NCBI GenBank assembly: GCA_964578485.1
Contig: CAZODA010000008.1
Coordinates: 45,134 to 109,133, forward strand
Reading direction: 5' to 3'
Source: CAZODA01 sp964578485
GTDB taxonomy: Bacteria > Bacteroidota > Bacteroidia > Bacteroidales > Marinilabiliaceae
Length of the DNA stretch: 64,000 nt
Position 1 is the first letter of the stretch, and each line of letters begins with the position of its first letter. Positions 1 through 7,906 of the stretch are shown piece after piece. The translations under genes and the position numbers were made by a program. Under the pieces are notes generated by a model. It had not been told where the DNA came from, did not search any database, and saw nothing but the letters and a program-made list of their open reading frames with translations.

Positions 1-711
1 TGTGGTGACATGTAGCATTAACCAATTTTTAATTAGATTGTTTGCAGCCTGCCCTATAATAAGAGCAACTTGTGCTATTAAAATTATTACTATAAAATTT
101 AAATCATTATTACCAATACCAACATCAACGATTGATTGGGTAAGCAGAGGAAAGATTAAACTAAGTATGCTACCAACCAGAATGCCTAAAATAATATTAA
201 GTAGATATTTCGTATGAGGATTTAGATATTTCAGTAATTGACGAAAGTTAACTTTATTCTCCTTAACATCATTGGAATTAAAAAATGAGGGTGTAGGTTC
301 AAGAAGGAGTGCAATACCCATCTTTCCTTTAATATCATCAACGATAGAATACCAACTTGTTAAAAATGTTTTTTTGTTGTACTTTAATATTCCTTGAGCG
401 GGATCACCCACAATTATTTTATCTTTTTCTATTCTATATATTACAACAAAATGATTTTGGTTCCAATTTACAATGCATGGCATATTCACTTCAGCCAGTT
501 GCTCCCAAGTAATTTTCACTCCGGTTGTTCTAAAGCCCAACTTCTCTGCAGCATCACTAAGCCCAAGAAGAGTTGTTCCCGAACGTTTTTGATAGCTTGT
601 GTTTTTTATATAATGCTGTGGAAATGTTTTGCCATAAAACTTAGCAACCATTCTTAAACATGTTGGTCCACAATCTTTAGAATCGTATTGAATATAGTGA
701 GGGTAGTTCAT
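1..711 (-). CDS. C39-peptidase ABC exporter (PCAT-type), N-terminal part, cut by window edge
   Basis: This is the N-terminal 237 residues of a bacteriocin-type ABC exporter that cleaves a double-glycine leader and exports the peptide across the inner membrane. The first 150 or so residues form a peptidase C39 domain: the catalytic Cys14 sits in DSKDCGPTC, His87 in NQNHFVV and Asp103 in VGDPAQG. Hydrophobic segments near residues 185-235 begin the transmembrane domain. The nucleotide-binding domain lies beyond the window edge. The ATG at 709-711 is chosen because the C39 fold starts at once. It lies 5 bp after the GNAT gene in what looks like one operon. The precursor's GG site fits this enzyme. 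The family call is secure; the substrate is inferred from context. Confidence 0.9.
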   Translation of the reverse strand, partial: MNYPHYIQYDSKDCGPTCLRMVAKFYGKTFPQHYIKNTSYQKRSGTTLLGLSDAAEKLGFRTTGVKITWEQLAEVNMPCIVNWNQNHFVVIYRIEKDKIIVGDPAQGILKYNKKTFLTSWYSIVDDIKGKMGIALLLEPTPSFFNSNDVKENKVNFRQLLKYLNPHTKYLLNIILGILVGSILSLIFPLLTQSIVDVGIGNNDLNFIVIILIAQVALIIGQAANNLIKNWLMLHVTT

Positions 712-716
712 ACTAT

Positions 717-1619
717 CTAACTAGCCAAAGAAACAGAAGAAAAATAATAATCAATATTGCTATGTATTTTATTATCAAAAATCATATTGTAAAGTTTTAA
801 AAGTTTAGAATGTCTTTTATCAAAAATAAAAGATATGAAGCTAATACTTGCATATTCTTGTATGGAAGTAGCTTTTTTAAAGATGAGATACCATAATTTT
901 AATCCAATTCCTGTTGCCCTATATGATTTGTCAACATAAGTATGAAGTAGCGACATTTCTTTTCCTCGTTCACGCTGAACAATACTCCAAGCAATAAATA
1001 CATTATCCACAACAACGAATACTGATAATTCTTTTGCCATGAATTTTAAACGTTCTTTTATCTTCAAATCAAAATTATCTTTTGAAATTGCCGTTTGGCG
1101 CACTTCTTCAATTTGCAAATCGGTTAACTGATTTAAATATAGTATCTCACACTTTTCAAATTTAATGCTAGTATCTCTATAAAAAAATTTGTCAATAAAG
1201 CTTTTTTGAAAAGCATCAACCTTAACTTTATATTTTGTGTATTTATATTGAATAGGTTCCCACTGATTTTGCAACAAAAACTTATTAAATCTTTTCACAT
1301 CATGGTTTAAAGTATTACAAGAAAGAGACAGTGAACTTTTATTTATTTTTTTGCAAAAATCAAAAGCTTTGTTTAATAAAATAGAGCCAATTCCCTCCCC
1401 TCTGAACATTGGTATAACCATCAAAGTAATTATGAAAAATCCTTTGTTGTCTAATGAATTAAGAAGTAAACAGCCAATAGGTTCTTGATCTATATAAGCA
1501 AAAAAAGATTTGTAAACTCCTTCTTCTTTTGGGCGACTTATATTCATCCTCTTAAGGGCTTTGTTTAAACTTGTAGATTCGAGCTGACAATAATCAATCT
1601 TCATTGTGTTTGTTAACAA
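717..1619 (-). CDS. Tandem GNAT acyltransferase of the RiPP locus
   Basis: A 300-residue protein built of two GNAT folds. Each half carries an acyl-CoA/pantetheine-binding loop: RGEGIG at residues 73-78 and RATGIG at 234-239, each followed by an amphipathic helix. GNATs move acyl groups from CoA or ACP to amines. The start overlaps the end of the ACP gene by 26 nt, which suggests translational coupling; an alternative start at Met6 would still overlap. Placed between an ACP gene and a peptide exporter gene, it is a good candidate for acylating the precursor, perhaps on a lysine. GNAT maturases of fatty-acylated RiPPs (selidamides) are a known precedent. A self-immunity acetyltransferase is an alternative. 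Confidence 0.8.
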   Translation of the reverse strand: MLTNTMKIDYCQLESTSLNKALKRMNISRPKEEGVYKSFFAYIDQEPIGCLLLNSLDNKGFFIITLMVIPMFRGEGIGSILLNKAFDFCKKINKSSLSLSCNTLNHDVKRFNKFLLQNQWEPIQYKYTKYKVKVDAFQKSFIDKFFYRDTSIKFEKCEILYLNQLTDLQIEEVRQTAISKDNFDLKIKERLKFMAKELSVFVVVDNVFIAWSIVQRERGKEMSLLHTYVDKSYRATGIGLKLWYLIFKKATSIQEYASISFISFIFDKRHSKLLKLYNMIFDNKIHSNIDYYFSSVSLAS

Positions 1620-1830
1620 AATTAATTACATCTTTAATGGTTGTACTTGGTGTTAGTAGGGTCACCTTAATTTCAATGCTGAAATCTTTTTCAATAATGT
1701 TAATTAGTTGTAATATTTCTAATGAATCTAACCCTAAATCGAAAATAGTTGTTTCATAGTTGATTACAATATTAGTATCACAAGAAGACACCTCATTTAT
1801 AACATTTTGGATATACTCTATATTAATCAT
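1594..1830 (-). CDS. Acyl carrier protein of the RiPP locus
   Basis: A 78-residue carrier protein with the phosphopantetheine attachment motif DLGLDSLEIL, in which Ser36 is the expected attachment site. Its length and helical, acidic character fit a free-standing ACP. It is clearly different from the housekeeping ACP at 48230-48466 (motif GADSLDTVEL), so it is a dedicated second copy. It sits 16 bp after the radical SAM gene and overlaps the GNAT gene. No ketosynthase, adenylation domain or acyl-ACP ligase is visible in the window, so the acyl group would have to come from housekeeping fatty-acid synthesis or from genes beyond the left edge. The fold is certain; its role in peptide acylation is inferred. 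Confidence 0.88.
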   Translation of the reverse strand: MINIEYIQNVINEVSSCDTNIVINYETTIFDLGLDSLEILQLINIIEKDFSIEIKVTLLTPSTTIKDVINFVNKHNED

Positions 1831-1846
1831 AATCTATTCTATTCTA

Positions 1847-3325
1847 TTAGAAATCCTCATAATAAACTTGATACAAAGGATCTGGTGCTTTGGGACAAGT
1901 AGGATCAGGCAATAAATAGTTTTCTTTCCCGTAATGTGCAATTACTGACTTCCAACAAACTCCAAGTCCTTTTCTACAAACTTCAAAATCTTGACATTTA
2001 CTACATGGATTATCGACCGTAAGTTCCTCTTGCTGGATATCCCATATTTTCATGGCTTTATCAGATTGCCATACTTCCAAAATACTATTTTGGCTTAAGT
2101 CTCCAAGAATAAAATTCTTATCCCAATAAAGTTCTTCGCAGATTGTAACCTTTCCGTCGGGAAGTAAAATAAATCCATTTACATTAGCAGTACATAATGC
2201 TCTATCCTTGAATTTTTTATAATTACACAAATGGGATTTATATTGAACATTACTGTCGTATACTAATTCATAAGGAACGTTGCTTTTTTGTTTGTCTAAA
2301 AACGCTCCTAAATTAACTATTTGATCCTTACTGAGCTTGAACTGTTTGAATTGCTCAACAGACTTAAAATGGCTATAACTAACAACAGAAATGAGATATC
2401 TTTTCACATTTTTAAGTTGCTTAAGAAAATCCATTACTCCTTTTATATTTTCAACATTACATGTATCTTTGGTTTGTGTACCCTTGATGATTATACTTAT
2501 TCCTTTTGAATCAAGGTATTTAATTGTATTAAGTATTTTACTACAGTAATCGTTCCCAACATTAAGTGTTTTAATAAGTAGTTCTGAATTAACAGAGTCT
2601 AAAGATATTTGTAACTCTTGTAACCCAATATCCTCAAATGAATCGATTACATCATTTGGTATAGGAACTTTGGTAGATAATTCATTAGTAAAGCCATAGC
2701 CTATGGCTCTTTTTAAAATTAACTTCCAATCCTTATGTAAAAAAAATTCACCTCCTGAGATATCGAAATCCATAACTCCAATTTCATGTGCTTCATCCAT
2801 TATTTCAAGAATTCTCTCTGTTGATAACGGTTTATACCTTGTGTTCTTGTCGGCATAACAATAAATACAATCTGTAACACATCTAGTATTGATGACAAAC
2901 AGAATTGTTTTAGGAATTGATAATCTTTTTCTGGTGAAATTCAGCGGTGCATCTATGTCATACTTCGAATAGGCCAAATCTGTTCTAATTTTGTGATTTG
3001 GTTTCACAAGTATCTTCTTTGGAAAAAAGAAGCGATTTCCATCATATTCAACAACAAGATCTTTTTCGTTCTCAATGAAAGGAGTAATTAGTTCCAAGGA
3101 TTCTTCTATTGTGATTGAAAAAAAAGATGCAATCTCTATTATGTCCTCATTTAATTGTTTTTCGCCTGTAAAAAATGAAAATAGTGTTGCATGAATAGGA
3201 TGGATAGGGATATAAAATTTGTCATTTCCATTCTGCCTTGAAGAACCTAACAGTATCCGATCACAGTCCGGGTAAAGACAATAGTCTAAATTAAAAATTA
3301 ACTTCTGTTCTTGTGTGCTCATCAT
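1847..3325 (-). CDS. Radical SAM/SPASM peptide maturase
   Basis: A 492-residue radical SAM enzyme likely to modify the adjacent precursor. The [4Fe-4S] motif CVTDCIYC uses Cys149, Cys153 and Cys156. A GGE-type SAM-binding motif (DISGGEFF) follows. The C-terminal third is a SPASM region with many cysteines (CTANVNG, VTICEEL, NPCSKCQDFEVC, GVCW, PTCPK) for auxiliary Fe-S clusters. Residues about 40-110 look like a small winged-helix, PqqD-like recognition element that could bind the leader. SPASM enzymes typically form thioether or carbon-carbon crosslinks. The gene may belong to the GG-Bacteroidales maturase group, but that subfamily is inferred from the leader type. Met1 and Met2 are both possible starts. 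Confidence 0.9.
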   Translation of the reverse strand: MMSTQEQKLIFNLDYCLYPDCDRILLGSSRQNGNDKFYIPIHPIHATLFSFFTGEKQLNEDIIEIASFFSITIEESLELITPFIENEKDLVVEYDGNRFFFPKKILVKPNHKIRTDLAYSKYDIDAPLNFTRKRLSIPKTILFVINTRCVTDCIYCYADKNTRYKPLSTERILEIMDEAHEIGVMDFDISGGEFFLHKDWKLILKRAIGYGFTNELSTKVPIPNDVIDSFEDIGLQELQISLDSVNSELLIKTLNVGNDYCSKILNTIKYLDSKGISIIIKGTQTKDTCNVENIKGVMDFLKQLKNVKRYLISVVSYSHFKSVEQFKQFKLSKDQIVNLGAFLDKQKSNVPYELVYDSNVQYKSHLCNYKKFKDRALCTANVNGFILLPDGKVTICEELYWDKNFILGDLSQNSILEVWQSDKAMKIWDIQQEELTVDNPCSKCQDFEVCRKGLGVCWKSVIAHYGKENYLLPDPTCPKAPDPLYQVYYEDF

Positions 3326-3348
3326 TTAGTTTTTTAAGCCCAAAATTG

Positions 3349-3453
3349 GGCTGTCTAAAAAGTCGGAGACACCATCTTTTTATTTGTTCTCCTATCTGTG
3401 AAGTTTCACAAATATTCAATTCTCAGAGACTTTAAGAAACTTTTTAGACAGCC
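3349..3453. repeat. 105-bp element with perfect 15-bp terminal inverted repeats
   Basis: GGCTGTCTAAAAAGT at 3349-3363 is the exact reverse complement of bases 3439-3453. The outer ends resemble the tips of some insertion sequences, so this may be a miniature element or an internally deleted IS. It contains no ORF of note and I see no clear target-site duplication. It lies between the precursor and maturase genes, so in RNA it could form a 15-bp stem that partly terminates or stabilises the precursor message. Confidence 0.6.
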
Positions 3454-3484
3454 TCATCTCTTGGCAAGTCAATCTTGAGATTAC

Positions 3485-3655
3485 CTATAAACTAACATTA
3501 GAGTTGTTGCTGTTTTTGTTGCCAGGCTGGCAACTTCCACTACAACCTGTTTTGCAGGATTTACCACATCCACCCTCAATTTCAGACATCATCTCACTTG
3601 ACAACACCTGGGTTTCCATTATCGTAGGAAACTGACCTATAAACTTTTTTTCCAT
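3485..3655 (-). CDS. RiPP precursor peptide with GG leader and four spaced cysteines
   Basis: A 56-residue peptide read by hand from the minus strand. The leader (residues 1-29) ends in SSEMMSEIEGG, a double-glycine motif of the type cut by C39 peptidases. The expected core (30-56) begins CGKSCKTGCSGSC, with Cys30, 34, 38 and 42 at exact four-residue spacing, and ends in an Asn/Ser-rich tail. Lys32 and Lys35 lie among the cysteines and could accept an acyl group. The leader style matches the GG-Bacteroidales precursors recognised by radical SAM systems, as I recall that family. The gene directly precedes the maturase on the same strand, with only the inverted-repeat element between them. Processing and modification are inferred. 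Confidence 0.85.
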   Translation of the reverse strand: MEKKFIGQFPTIMETQVLSSEMMSEIEGGCGKSCKTGCSGSCQPGNKNSNNSNVSL

Positions 3656-3686
3656 AATAATAAATAATTTAGTTTAACATTAAAAT

Positions 3687-3704
3687 ACATCGCACTATCG
3701 ATGT
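3687..3704 (-). terminator. Small hairpin between receptor and precursor genes
   Basis: ACATCG and CGATGT form a 6-bp stem with a 6-nt loop. On the minus strand a short, imperfect T-rich tract follows. It sits just after the stop codon of the receptor gene and could be a weak terminator or processing site separating it from the precursor. The stem is short, so confidence is low. Confidence 0.35.
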
Positions 3705-3710
3705 TTTTAT

Positions 3711-6095
3711 TTAATCCCCTCTAAAACGATTTATATCATTCAGAGCACCTTTAGCTTTGTCGATAACATTTTGGCCACTACTCAATTTAAAAGAGAGGCT
3801 AAGCTTAATAAATCTATTGCTCCAATTCGTGTTTGTATGTAATACATTGCTATCATAGTAGTAAACATAATCGAGCTTATCGGTATTAAAAATGTTTTCT
3901 GCCTCTAATGCTATAGTAAGCATATTATTGCGCAACATTGAGTAAGAAACACCCAAGTCGAGACCCCAATTTCTACTACAGTCAAATTGAATTTGCTTAT
4001 AAGGCGGAGAGTAACCAATCCATGAGAATAATGCCAATTTCTTAGTAATGTTGTAGCTTAATGTGCTTTTAATATTCCATTTCCAGAAATTATTTCTGTT
4101 CTCAGGCATAATAAAACCATTTTTAGAATTAATAAGGGTTAAATATTCAACATAAGAACTCAGATTTCCTCTCAACGCTTGATTAAAAAACTCAAAAGGA
4201 AGATTAATTGACACGTTGAATCTCCGTGCGTCGGCATAATTCATGTAAGTGTACTGCCTTATATTATTGTCTTGTTCTGTTACAATTTGTCCATGAACAT
4301 CTTTTATATGTGAGTATCTAAATATCACGTTGCCACTGCCGTATAAATAGTGAGCCCATGCCAAAGACCTATTTAGGCTTGGCTTTAAATAGGGATTTCC
4401 CACGGTGTAAGAAAACGCATCGCTATACCGCATTCCCGGAAGCATGTGCTCATAATTTGGACGCAATATTCTGGTAGATAAAAGAGCAAGTATAGATTGA
4501 TAGTTATCCGAATGCTTATAGTATATATGGAAGTACGGGAAATAATTATTGTAGGAATCGGAAACTTTTGTATTATCTGATTTAAAGTGAATATCGTAAT
4601 TGGTGTGCTCCATGCGTATAAAGCTGTAAAACATCCATTTATCGTTTAGCTCATATATAAGATCAAGATAACTCCCTAAAATAATTTCTTTTCCGGTAAA
4701 ATGGCTGTCAGAATAGTTGGTAAAGGTGTTGTTTTGATAATACTTCACGTCATCGTTCAGTTTTCCAATATCAGCTTTTGCGCCGACAAGTAATTTCAGC
4801 CCAATTTTTTTGAAATGCTGCGTAAAATCTACCTTCCCCGTTTGTTGATTGCCCACCATCTGTGGGTTAGAGTACAGGTACCAATCCTTTTCATCACCGG
4901 GGAACAGCTGATAGTAATAATTATCTTTATATCGCATGCCACCATAAACAATCCCATACGAAGCAACCAGCTTACTTGCTAATGAGTCGGGTGAAGAATA
5001 TTCTATATTGCCTGACCAAAGATCATCGTGATCCCGATTTTTACTGCTTTGGATGTAATCTTTATCATCGGAGGAGTTCATTACCCGTATCGGTACAACC
5101 ATTTCTCCTTTCTCATGAGAATCATAAACAAAGAAATTAAAATTCAGAGAGTGCTTATCTTTTATAACCCATGCTAAATTTGCCAATCCGGTATAGGTGT
5201 TTTTTCGCGAAGTATAATCGGAAATGCGAACCATTTCGGCTCCATTCATATAAACTAAACTGTCCTTTAGATAGTTCCACCAGTACTTATTGCGGTAGGA
5301 TAAGGAAGCATTGAAAAACACGTTCTTCTTCTTAAACATAAAGAATGCATTAGTACCCCCATCTAAAGAGCCATCCCTGTCATCCATTGAGCTTTGCCCA
5401 CCAAGGGTTAAGTAGTAACCATCAAATTTTTGCTTCTTTGTTTTTAAATTGATTATTGCCCCGCTGTGAGAAGCATCGTACCTACCGGTCGCCGTTGTCA
5501 ACAACTCCACCTGTTCTATAGATGATGCAGGTAAAGTCTGTAATATTGAAATTACAGAAGTAAAAGGCAAAGTTTGTTTTCGCCCATCTATATAAAGAGT
5601 AGCTGTCTCTCCATTTAAAGTTAATCCGTCATTCTCATTTGCAGAAACACCGGGTAGCCTTGAAAGAACTTTTGCTATGTTTGAATTTGATGAGTTGGGA
5701 ATGCTCGATACGTTTACAATCATATTGCCATCTTTAAATTCAATGGCAGGCTTCTTTATGACAATTGTTACCTCATCAATATCGTAAGGTTTATCCTGTA
5801 GGTAAACAGTTATAGTAGTGTCTTTTTTTACCTCAATTGATTGGGTTAAATACGACAAATGCGAAATCTCTAAAATACCTTTAGCCTCTTTAGAAGTAGC
5901 TCTTAAAGCGAAACAGCCATTATTATCGGTGGCAACAGCAGTTATAATTGTACTGTCTGTATCATAAAAAACAACAGTTGAAGATATTATGCCTTGGGAG
6001 TTGCTATCAAGAACGCAACCTTCAATTCTAAAACTCTGGCTAAAACTGTATGTACCTATTGCGAATAAGGTAGTAAAGAGAAAAAACTTTGACAC
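3711..6095 (-). CDS. TonB-dependent-receptor-like outer-membrane beta-barrel protein
   Basis: A 794-residue outer-membrane protein. Residues 1-20 form a signal peptide ending near SFSQS. A carboxypeptidase-regulatory-like (CnaB-type) domain covers about 21-110, a plug-like domain follows (including LSRLPGVSANENDG and ATLYIDGR), and the remainder is a long aromatic-rich beta-barrel. The order is typical of the Bacteroidota family related to TonB receptors with an outer-membrane beta-barrel C-terminus. Its place directly upstream of the RiPP precursor, on the same strand, suggests it moves the product or a related ligand across the outer membrane, or gives immunity. That role is inference; an unrelated nutrient receptor is possible. 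Confidence 0.85.
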   Translation of the reverse strand: MSKFFLFTTLFAIGTYSFSQSFRIEGCVLDSNSQGIISSTVVFYDTDSTIITAVATDNNGCFALRATSKEAKGILEISHLSYLTQSIEVKKDTTITVYLQDKPYDIDEVTIVIKKPAIEFKDGNMIVNVSSIPNSSNSNIAKVLSRLPGVSANENDGLTLNGETATLYIDGRKQTLPFTSVISILQTLPASSIEQVELLTTATGRYDASHSGAIINLKTKKQKFDGYYLTLGGQSSMDDRDGSLDGGTNAFFMFKKKNVFFNASLSYRNKYWWNYLKDSLVYMNGAEMVRISDYTSRKNTYTGLANLAWVIKDKHSLNFNFFVYDSHEKGEMVVPIRVMNSSDDKDYIQSSKNRDHDDLWSGNIEYSSPDSLASKLVASYGIVYGGMRYKDNYYYQLFPGDEKDWYLYSNPQMVGNQQTGKVDFTQHFKKIGLKLLVGAKADIGKLNDDVKYYQNNTFTNYSDSHFTGKEIILGSYLDLIYELNDKWMFYSFIRMEHTNYDIHFKSDNTKVSDSYNNYFPYFHIYYKHSDNYQSILALLSTRILRPNYEHMLPGMRYSDAFSYTVGNPYLKPSLNRSLAWAHYLYGSGNVIFRYSHIKDVHGQIVTEQDNNIRQYTYMNYADARRFNVSINLPFEFFNQALRGNLSSYVEYLTLINSKNGFIMPENRNNFWKWNIKSTLSYNITKKLALFSWIGYSPPYKQIQFDCSRNWGLDLGVSYSMLRNNMLTIALEAENIFNTDKLDYVYYYDSNVLHTNTNWSNRFIKLSLSFKLSSGQNVIDKAKGALNDINRFRGD

Positions 6096-6241
6096 GATGA
6101 ATCGATTTTTTTGTAAAGATATGTCAACAAACCTGAATAAATTAGTTAAAGTTCTATTAACTCGTGAATGGAAATATCTGTTCGGTGAATGGGCATTTCC
6201 CTATATTGAAATAGAAACTCCTTAAGATGTTTTGCGCAATT

Positions 6242-6547
6242 TCACGAAACCTTTAGTTCTATATTTCCCATAACTATTTTCTTGTCAATTAGGTTATAAG
6301 TATTTATCACTGTGAGGTTTACTATGCAACTTCGATTAATTTTAGCAAAACCAAACTCTTTAAGTTTAATTTCAAATTCTCGGAGTTTACCTGTAATAGT
6401 TATTTTATCTTTATTACTGATAAGATGAATTATCAATAGGTAATCATTAGAACATATAAATGAAATTTGTTCCAAATTTAAAAAATGCATTTTCCCTTTT
6501 TCATTCAGAACTATTTTCTTATTCTTCTGGTTAAAATTTAGTATCAT
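6242..6547 (-). CDS. Stand-alone LytTR DNA-binding regulator
   Basis: A 101-residue protein that is almost entirely a LytTR domain, the beta-type DNA-binding fold usually joined to a receiver domain. Visible landmarks are the LEQISFICSNDYLLIIH strand region, KITITGKLREFE and the FAKINRSCIVNL segment. No receiver domain is present, so it cannot be a standard phospho-activated regulator; a partner or a membrane protein may control it. It lies upstream of the receptor and RiPP genes on the same strand and is the obvious candidate regulator of them. The reading frame is intact. Confidence 0.85.
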   Translation of the reverse strand: MILNFNQKNKKIVLNEKGKMHFLNLEQISFICSNDYLLIIHLISNKDKITITGKLREFEIKLKEFGFAKINRSCIVNLTVINTYNLIDKKIVMGNIELKVS

Positions 6548-7243
6548 AACTATAAAATAAAGAGATTATTCAACTCTATTAATTAGTATTAGCATTACGA
6601 CGGACACGAAAAAATAATACAATGCAGCCAATTAATATCTTGGTTTTTATAATAGATAAAATTTTTATGATGCTTGTTTTATAATTTTTAAATATTTTGA
6701 GTTTTAAAAATAATTGAAAAATTAGCAGCCTTGCTGAATACATCTTATGCAGAGATGATGATATACATGCTTGCTTCAAAACCGTCAATATATATGCTGT
6801 GTCAATGCGACATGTATTGGTAAAAAGTTTCTTATTGAAATAATTGAAAAGACGGCATGGAAAAAGGAAAATATTTACTAAACCGATTAAATCAATACTT
6901 TCTATTGAAGAATTAGAAACAGAAAAATTCTTAAGAAAAGAATACGAATAAATGGGATTAGATGTTTGATAAGGCATAATGAGTCGGGTTTGAATTGATT
7001 TTTAATAGTATTGCTGCATATAATTTAAATTAATAATTGTAAAAGTATGAAAACATTTTATTGTAAACAAAAAATAATTTTATGAAAAATACAAAACGAT
7101 GATAATTAACAAATTGAGAATTGATATTACCTGTGCGGCTTGAGCACAAAAGATTAATCTTATGTTTCCTCTTCAAGGCACCGGAAGTGAGGATGTTCAC
7201 CAGCATGGTGCATTGCCATTTTCAAGGTGGCAGACGAAACTTA

Positions 7244-7341
7244 ATCTTGGTCGTTGAGCGAAGTCGAAACTTGGTTGTTTTGAGCGTAGCGAAATCCCAT
7301 ATACCGCGTGAGCGGGAGACGGGAGAGCGAAGTCGAAACGC
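7244..7341. repeat. Interspersed 'GAGCGAAG' repeat block
   Basis: The phrases TGAGCGAAGTCGAAAC, TGAGCGTAGCGAAATCCC and AGAGCGAAGTCGAAACG follow one another. A related phrase (TGAGCGAAGCGAAATCCCG) recurs at the other edge of the core block near 53992. It is non-coding, and a short frame through it is not protein-like. Confidence 0.6.
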
Positions 7342-7372
7342 CCGAATTAAAAATGAAGGAATGGAAAATTAC

Positions 7373-7516
7373 GAATGAAGAAATGAAGAAATGAAGGAAT
7401 GAAGGAATGAAGAAATGAAGAAATGAAGGAATGAAGAAATGAAGGAATGAAGAAATGAAGGAATGAAGGAATGAAGGAATGAAGAAATGAAGGAATGAAA
7501 AAATGAAGGAATGAAA
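7373..7516. repeat. Octamer tandem array, about 18 copies of RAATGAAG
   Basis: Eighteen head-to-tail 8-bp units, GAATGAAG or AAATGAAG, with two units ending in A instead of G. The array is bracketed by a 14-bp direct repeat, AAAATTACGAATGA, at 7365-7378 and 7515-7528. Because 8 is not a multiple of 3, apparent ORFs across it (such as a Phe/Ile/Pro/Ser repeat on the minus strand) are artefacts. Arrays like this change length by slippage and could serve for strain typing. Confidence 0.9.
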
Positions 7517-7906
7517 AATTACGAATGATCAATTATGAAATATGACTGATAACCAAAAACTCGAAACTCTAAACCCTTCTAAACGACGTAGTCCTCAACT
7601 TTTCAACTTATAACTCATCACTTATCACTTATCACTGTTTTACTGTTAACTGATGACTGATGACTGATGACTGAACCCAGGATGCTTCGGGTACATTAAA
7701 AAAGAACAACTTTTTTGTTTAAGTTTGTTATTGATGAATTTAAATAATATTAATCTATAATGTAACGAACAATTCAGGGAGATTTGGGAAGTAAGTTAGC
7801 ATTTTGTTTTACATCGGCTTTTGTTTTTGTGGACAGAAAGAATTACTGCATATCTTAGATTTTCATTAATTAAGCCCTAACTTGCAAGCATGGAAATAAC
7901 AGGAAT

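Larger units (their letters stand above)
6548..7906. other. Gene-poor junction between the RiPP locus and core genome
   Basis: About 1.36 kb without a gene I can support. A 132-codon minus-strand frame at 6579-6977 has low-complexity, Leu/Ile/Lys-rich content with no recognisable domain and may be chance or decayed coding DNA. From 7240 on, the stretch holds short interspersed repeats, an octamer array and repeats of GATGACT near 7650-7672. It ends at the HD-domain gene. Confidence 0.6.

Noticed and set aside
6579..6977. 132-codon minus-strand frame upstream of the LytTR gene
   Set aside because: No recognisable domain, biased towards Leu, Ile, Lys and Phe as expected of translated AT-rich DNA, and no start-site support. 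Kept only as a remark in the gene-poor stretch.
7121..7378. 85-codon plus-strand frame
   Set aside because: It runs through the GAGCGAAG interspersed repeats and into the octamer array.
7347..7532. Minus-strand frame coding a Phe-Ile-Pro-Ser repeat
   Set aside because: It is a translation of the octamer array; all frames stay open there.
7640..7675. GATGACT repeats as a CRISPR-like array
   Set aside because: The units are contiguous 7-mers with no spacers, so this is simple tandem repetition.
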